Shown here one piece after another: positions 5,636 through 6,590 of a stretch of DNA of 6,590 nucleotides (its first letter is position 1; every line of letters starts with the position of its first letter). The notes below the pieces were generated by a model. It had not been told where the DNA came from. It saw only the letters and a list, made by a program, of their open reading frames with translations, and ran no database searches. Made by a program: the position numbers and the translations under genes. The stretch lies in contig JBKPCV010000127.1 of the NCBI GenBank assembly GCA_046727575.1, forward strand, positions 1 through 6,590. Direction: 5' to 3'. The DNA comes from DASPTH01 sp046727575. Lineage in GTDB: Bacteria; Actinomycetota; Acidimicrobiia; IMCC26256; DASPTH01.

Positions 5636-6048
5636 GCCTGCACCGGTACCTCGGCGCGCTGGCGGTGGCGTTCCTCGGTGTCCACGTCGGCGCGCTGCTC
5701 GTCGACAACTACACGAACTTCACGGTCGTGAACGTGCTCGTGCCGTTCACCGGCTCGTGGGATCCGGTGGCCGTGGCGTGGGGCATCGTCGGGATGTATC
5801 TCTTGCTCGCGATCGAGATCACGTCGCTCGTGCGAGATCGGCTGTCGGTGCGCTCGTGGCGCGTCGTGCACCTCGCGAGCTACTTCCTGTTCGCGACCGC
5901 GACGATCCACATGCTGACCGCGGGTACCGACGTGAAGGCAGTCGTAGCGGCGAGCGCGACCGTGCTCCTGGGCGTGATGGTCGCGTTCGGGTCGACCGCC
6001 GCGTACTTGTGGCGCTCCGAACCGCGCGCTCGGACGAGGCCGCTGTGA
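5599..6048 (+). CDS. Ferric reductase-like transmembrane cytochrome b protein, N-terminus truncated or start uncertain
   Basis: 149 residues if started at GTG 5599; the frame is open further upstream (ATG 5374) but has non-coding-like, arginine-rich composition there. Four membrane helices are visible in this numbering: about 16-33 (LGALAVAFLGVHVGALLV), 53-76 (VAVAWGIVGMYLLLAIEI), 90-112 and 117-138. Paired histidines, about 14 residues apart in helix 1 (LHRYLG and GVHVG) and 13 apart in helix 3 (VVHLAS and TIHML), suggest binding of two b-type hemes, as in the ferric-reductase-like/cytochrome b family that moves electrons across the membrane. Relatives usually have one more helix directly before the ATRVLGRRP motif; here that helix is absent and the sequence runs into another reading frame. 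No FAD/NADPH domain is present, so any redox partner is elsewhere. No Shine-Dalgarno supports GTG 5599. The reductase identity is good; the gene boundaries are not. Confidence 0.6.
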   Translation: MLGRRPAPAWILSLHRYLGALAVAFLGVHVGALLVDNYTNFTVVNVLVPFTGSWDPVAVAWGIVGMYLLLAIEITSLVRDRLSVRSWRVVHLASYFLFATATIHMLTAGTDVKAVVAASATVLLGVMVAFGSTAAYLWRSEPRARTRPL

Positions 6049-6100
6049 GCAGGGCACGGTGACGAACTCGAGAGTACGGAGCTGCGAGCGAAGCATCGAA

Positions 6101-6106
6101 TAGGGT
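6101..6106 (+). promoter_or_regulatory. Candidate -10 element for cysQ with a very short leader
   Basis: TAGGGT fits TANNNT and ends 9 bp before the ATG at 6116, so transcription would begin about 3 nt ahead of the start codon. There is no clear Shine-Dalgarno (AGGG is 10 nt away). Tentative. Confidence 0.3.
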
Positions 6107-6115
6107 CCGGCTCTC

Positions 6116-6590
6116 ATGCCCGCGACCGATTCGGACCATCAGCGCGCGGCTGCCATCGCTAGCGGGGCCGGTGAGCTGCTCCTCGAACTGCGCTCGAACC
6201 TCGAACGCCTACACGTGCCTCCACGCCTACGGCGCGCCGAGGGTGACCGGCGATCGCACGACTACATCATCGAGGCGCTCGCGCGGGAGTGTCCGGACGA
6301 CGCCGTCCTCTCCGAGGAGGGCGCCGACGATGCCGCCCGTTTGACCGCGCCGCGGGTGTGGATCGTCGATCCGCTCGACGGCACCCACGAGTTCGGCGAG
6401 TCCGGCCGCACCGACTGGGCCGTCCACGTCGCGTTGGTGATCGGCGGCGACGTCGCCGCGGCCGCGGTCGCGCTCCCAGCGCTGGGCGTGACACTCACCG
6501 CCGAGCCGCCCCCGCCGCCGCCACCACCGCACGAGGGCCCGCCGCGGCTTGTCGTCAGCCGTAGCCGGCCGCCGGCGGTCGCCGCCGCGC
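6116..6590 (+). CDS. cysQ: 3'(2'),5'-bisphosphate nucleotidase CysQ (inositol monophosphatase family), partial
   Basis: 158 residues are visible before the right edge; full actinobacterial CysQ is about 240-270 aa. The enzyme removes the 3'-phosphate from 3'-phosphoadenosine 5'-phosphate (and PAPS), recycling the by-product of sulfate assimilation and sulfotransfer in the cytoplasm. Metal-site motifs of the superfamily are present: LSEEGADD with Glu67/Glu68 at residues 65-72 and WIVDPLDGTHEF with Asp85 and Asp88 at 82-93, followed by DWAVHVALV. The order GDR...DAVLSEE...VWI(I/V)DPLDGT.EF...DWAVH.AL closely matches the mycobacterial CysQ pattern. The second half, with the C-terminal metal-binding WD motif, lies outside. 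Residues 131-138 are eight consecutive prolines in a surface-loop position, unusual for the family. An activity toward inositol phosphate or fructose-1,6-bisphosphate is possible but less likely. It is 67 bp downstream of the membrane-protein gene. Confidence 0.85.
   Translation, partial: MPATDSDHQRAAAIASGAGELLLELRSNLERLHVPPRLRRAEGDRRSHDYIIEALARECPDDAVLSEEGADDAARLTAPRVWIVDPLDGTHEFGESGRTDWAVHVALVIGGDVAAAAVALPALGVTLTAEPPPPPPPPHEGPPRLVVSRSRPPAVAAA

Noticed and set aside
4833..6062. Plus-strand open frame of 409 aa crossing the HadA-like gene and the membrane-protein gene
   Set aside because: It is antisense to the HadA-like gene and out of frame with the reductase motifs. Its arginine-rich repeats show no domain.
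6049..6115. Possible terminator between the membrane-protein gene and cysQ
   Set aside because: Only short, imperfect complementary bits are present (around GCTGCGAGCGAAGC) with no stable stem and no T-run.

Overview
The window is about 70% G+C by eye. Its genes use GC-ending codons almost exclusively and are closely packed, with 1-4 bp overlaps inside operons. The protein families (a CoxSML-like molybdenum hydroxylase, a HadA/HadB-like MaoC dehydratase pair, a ferric-reductase-like cytochrome b and an actinobacterial-type CysQ) point to an actinobacterium, possibly an Acidimicrobiia-like environmental lineage. That placement is inference; there is no rRNA or other marker gene here.

Layout: (1) Positions 1-3429, minus strand: a three-gene operon for a xanthine dehydrogenase/CO dehydrogenase-family molybdenum hydroxylase, transcribed in the order small [2Fe-2S] subunit, FAD subunit, molybdopterin subunit. 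The last gene runs off the left edge. Each junction is a 4-bp start/stop overlap. The large subunit carries AYRGAGR, the 'form II' type of active-site loop, and not the AYRCSFR loop of true aerobic CO dehydrogenase, so the substrate is unknown. (2) 3516-4256, plus strand, divergent from the operon: a dienelactone-hydrolase-family alpha/beta hydrolase with a Cys-Asp-His triad. (3) 4257-4332: a convergent gap holding a striking nested inverted repeat. (4) 4333-5279, minus strand: two overlapping MaoC/hot-dog genes. One has the catalytic Asp/His motif and the other has lost the His, as in the mycobacterial HadB and HadA/HadC subunits. (5) 5374-6048, plus strand: a short signal-anchor plus Ser/Thr-rich coding segment whose frame gives way to a four-helix, four-histidine ferric-reductase-like membrane protein lacking its usual first helix. 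This looks like a frameshift or a deletion fusion. (6) 6116 to the right edge, plus strand: the N-terminal part of a CysQ-type 3'(2'),5'-bisphosphate nucleotidase.

How the genes work together: the molybdenum hydroxylase subunits form one enzyme that oxidises a small molecule at Mo and passes electrons through two [2Fe-2S] clusters to FAD. The two MaoC proteins probably form one heterodimeric hydratase/dehydratase acting on acyl-thioesters. The hydrolase, membrane protein and CysQ show no clear functional link to these apart from proximity.

No stretch above 300 bp lacks a gene. I see no tRNA, rRNA, CRISPR array, insertion sequence or phage gene. I do not see convincing evidence of a new multi-gene system. 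The points most worth checking are the frame switch at about 5560-5600 and the nested inverted repeat at 4267-4313.
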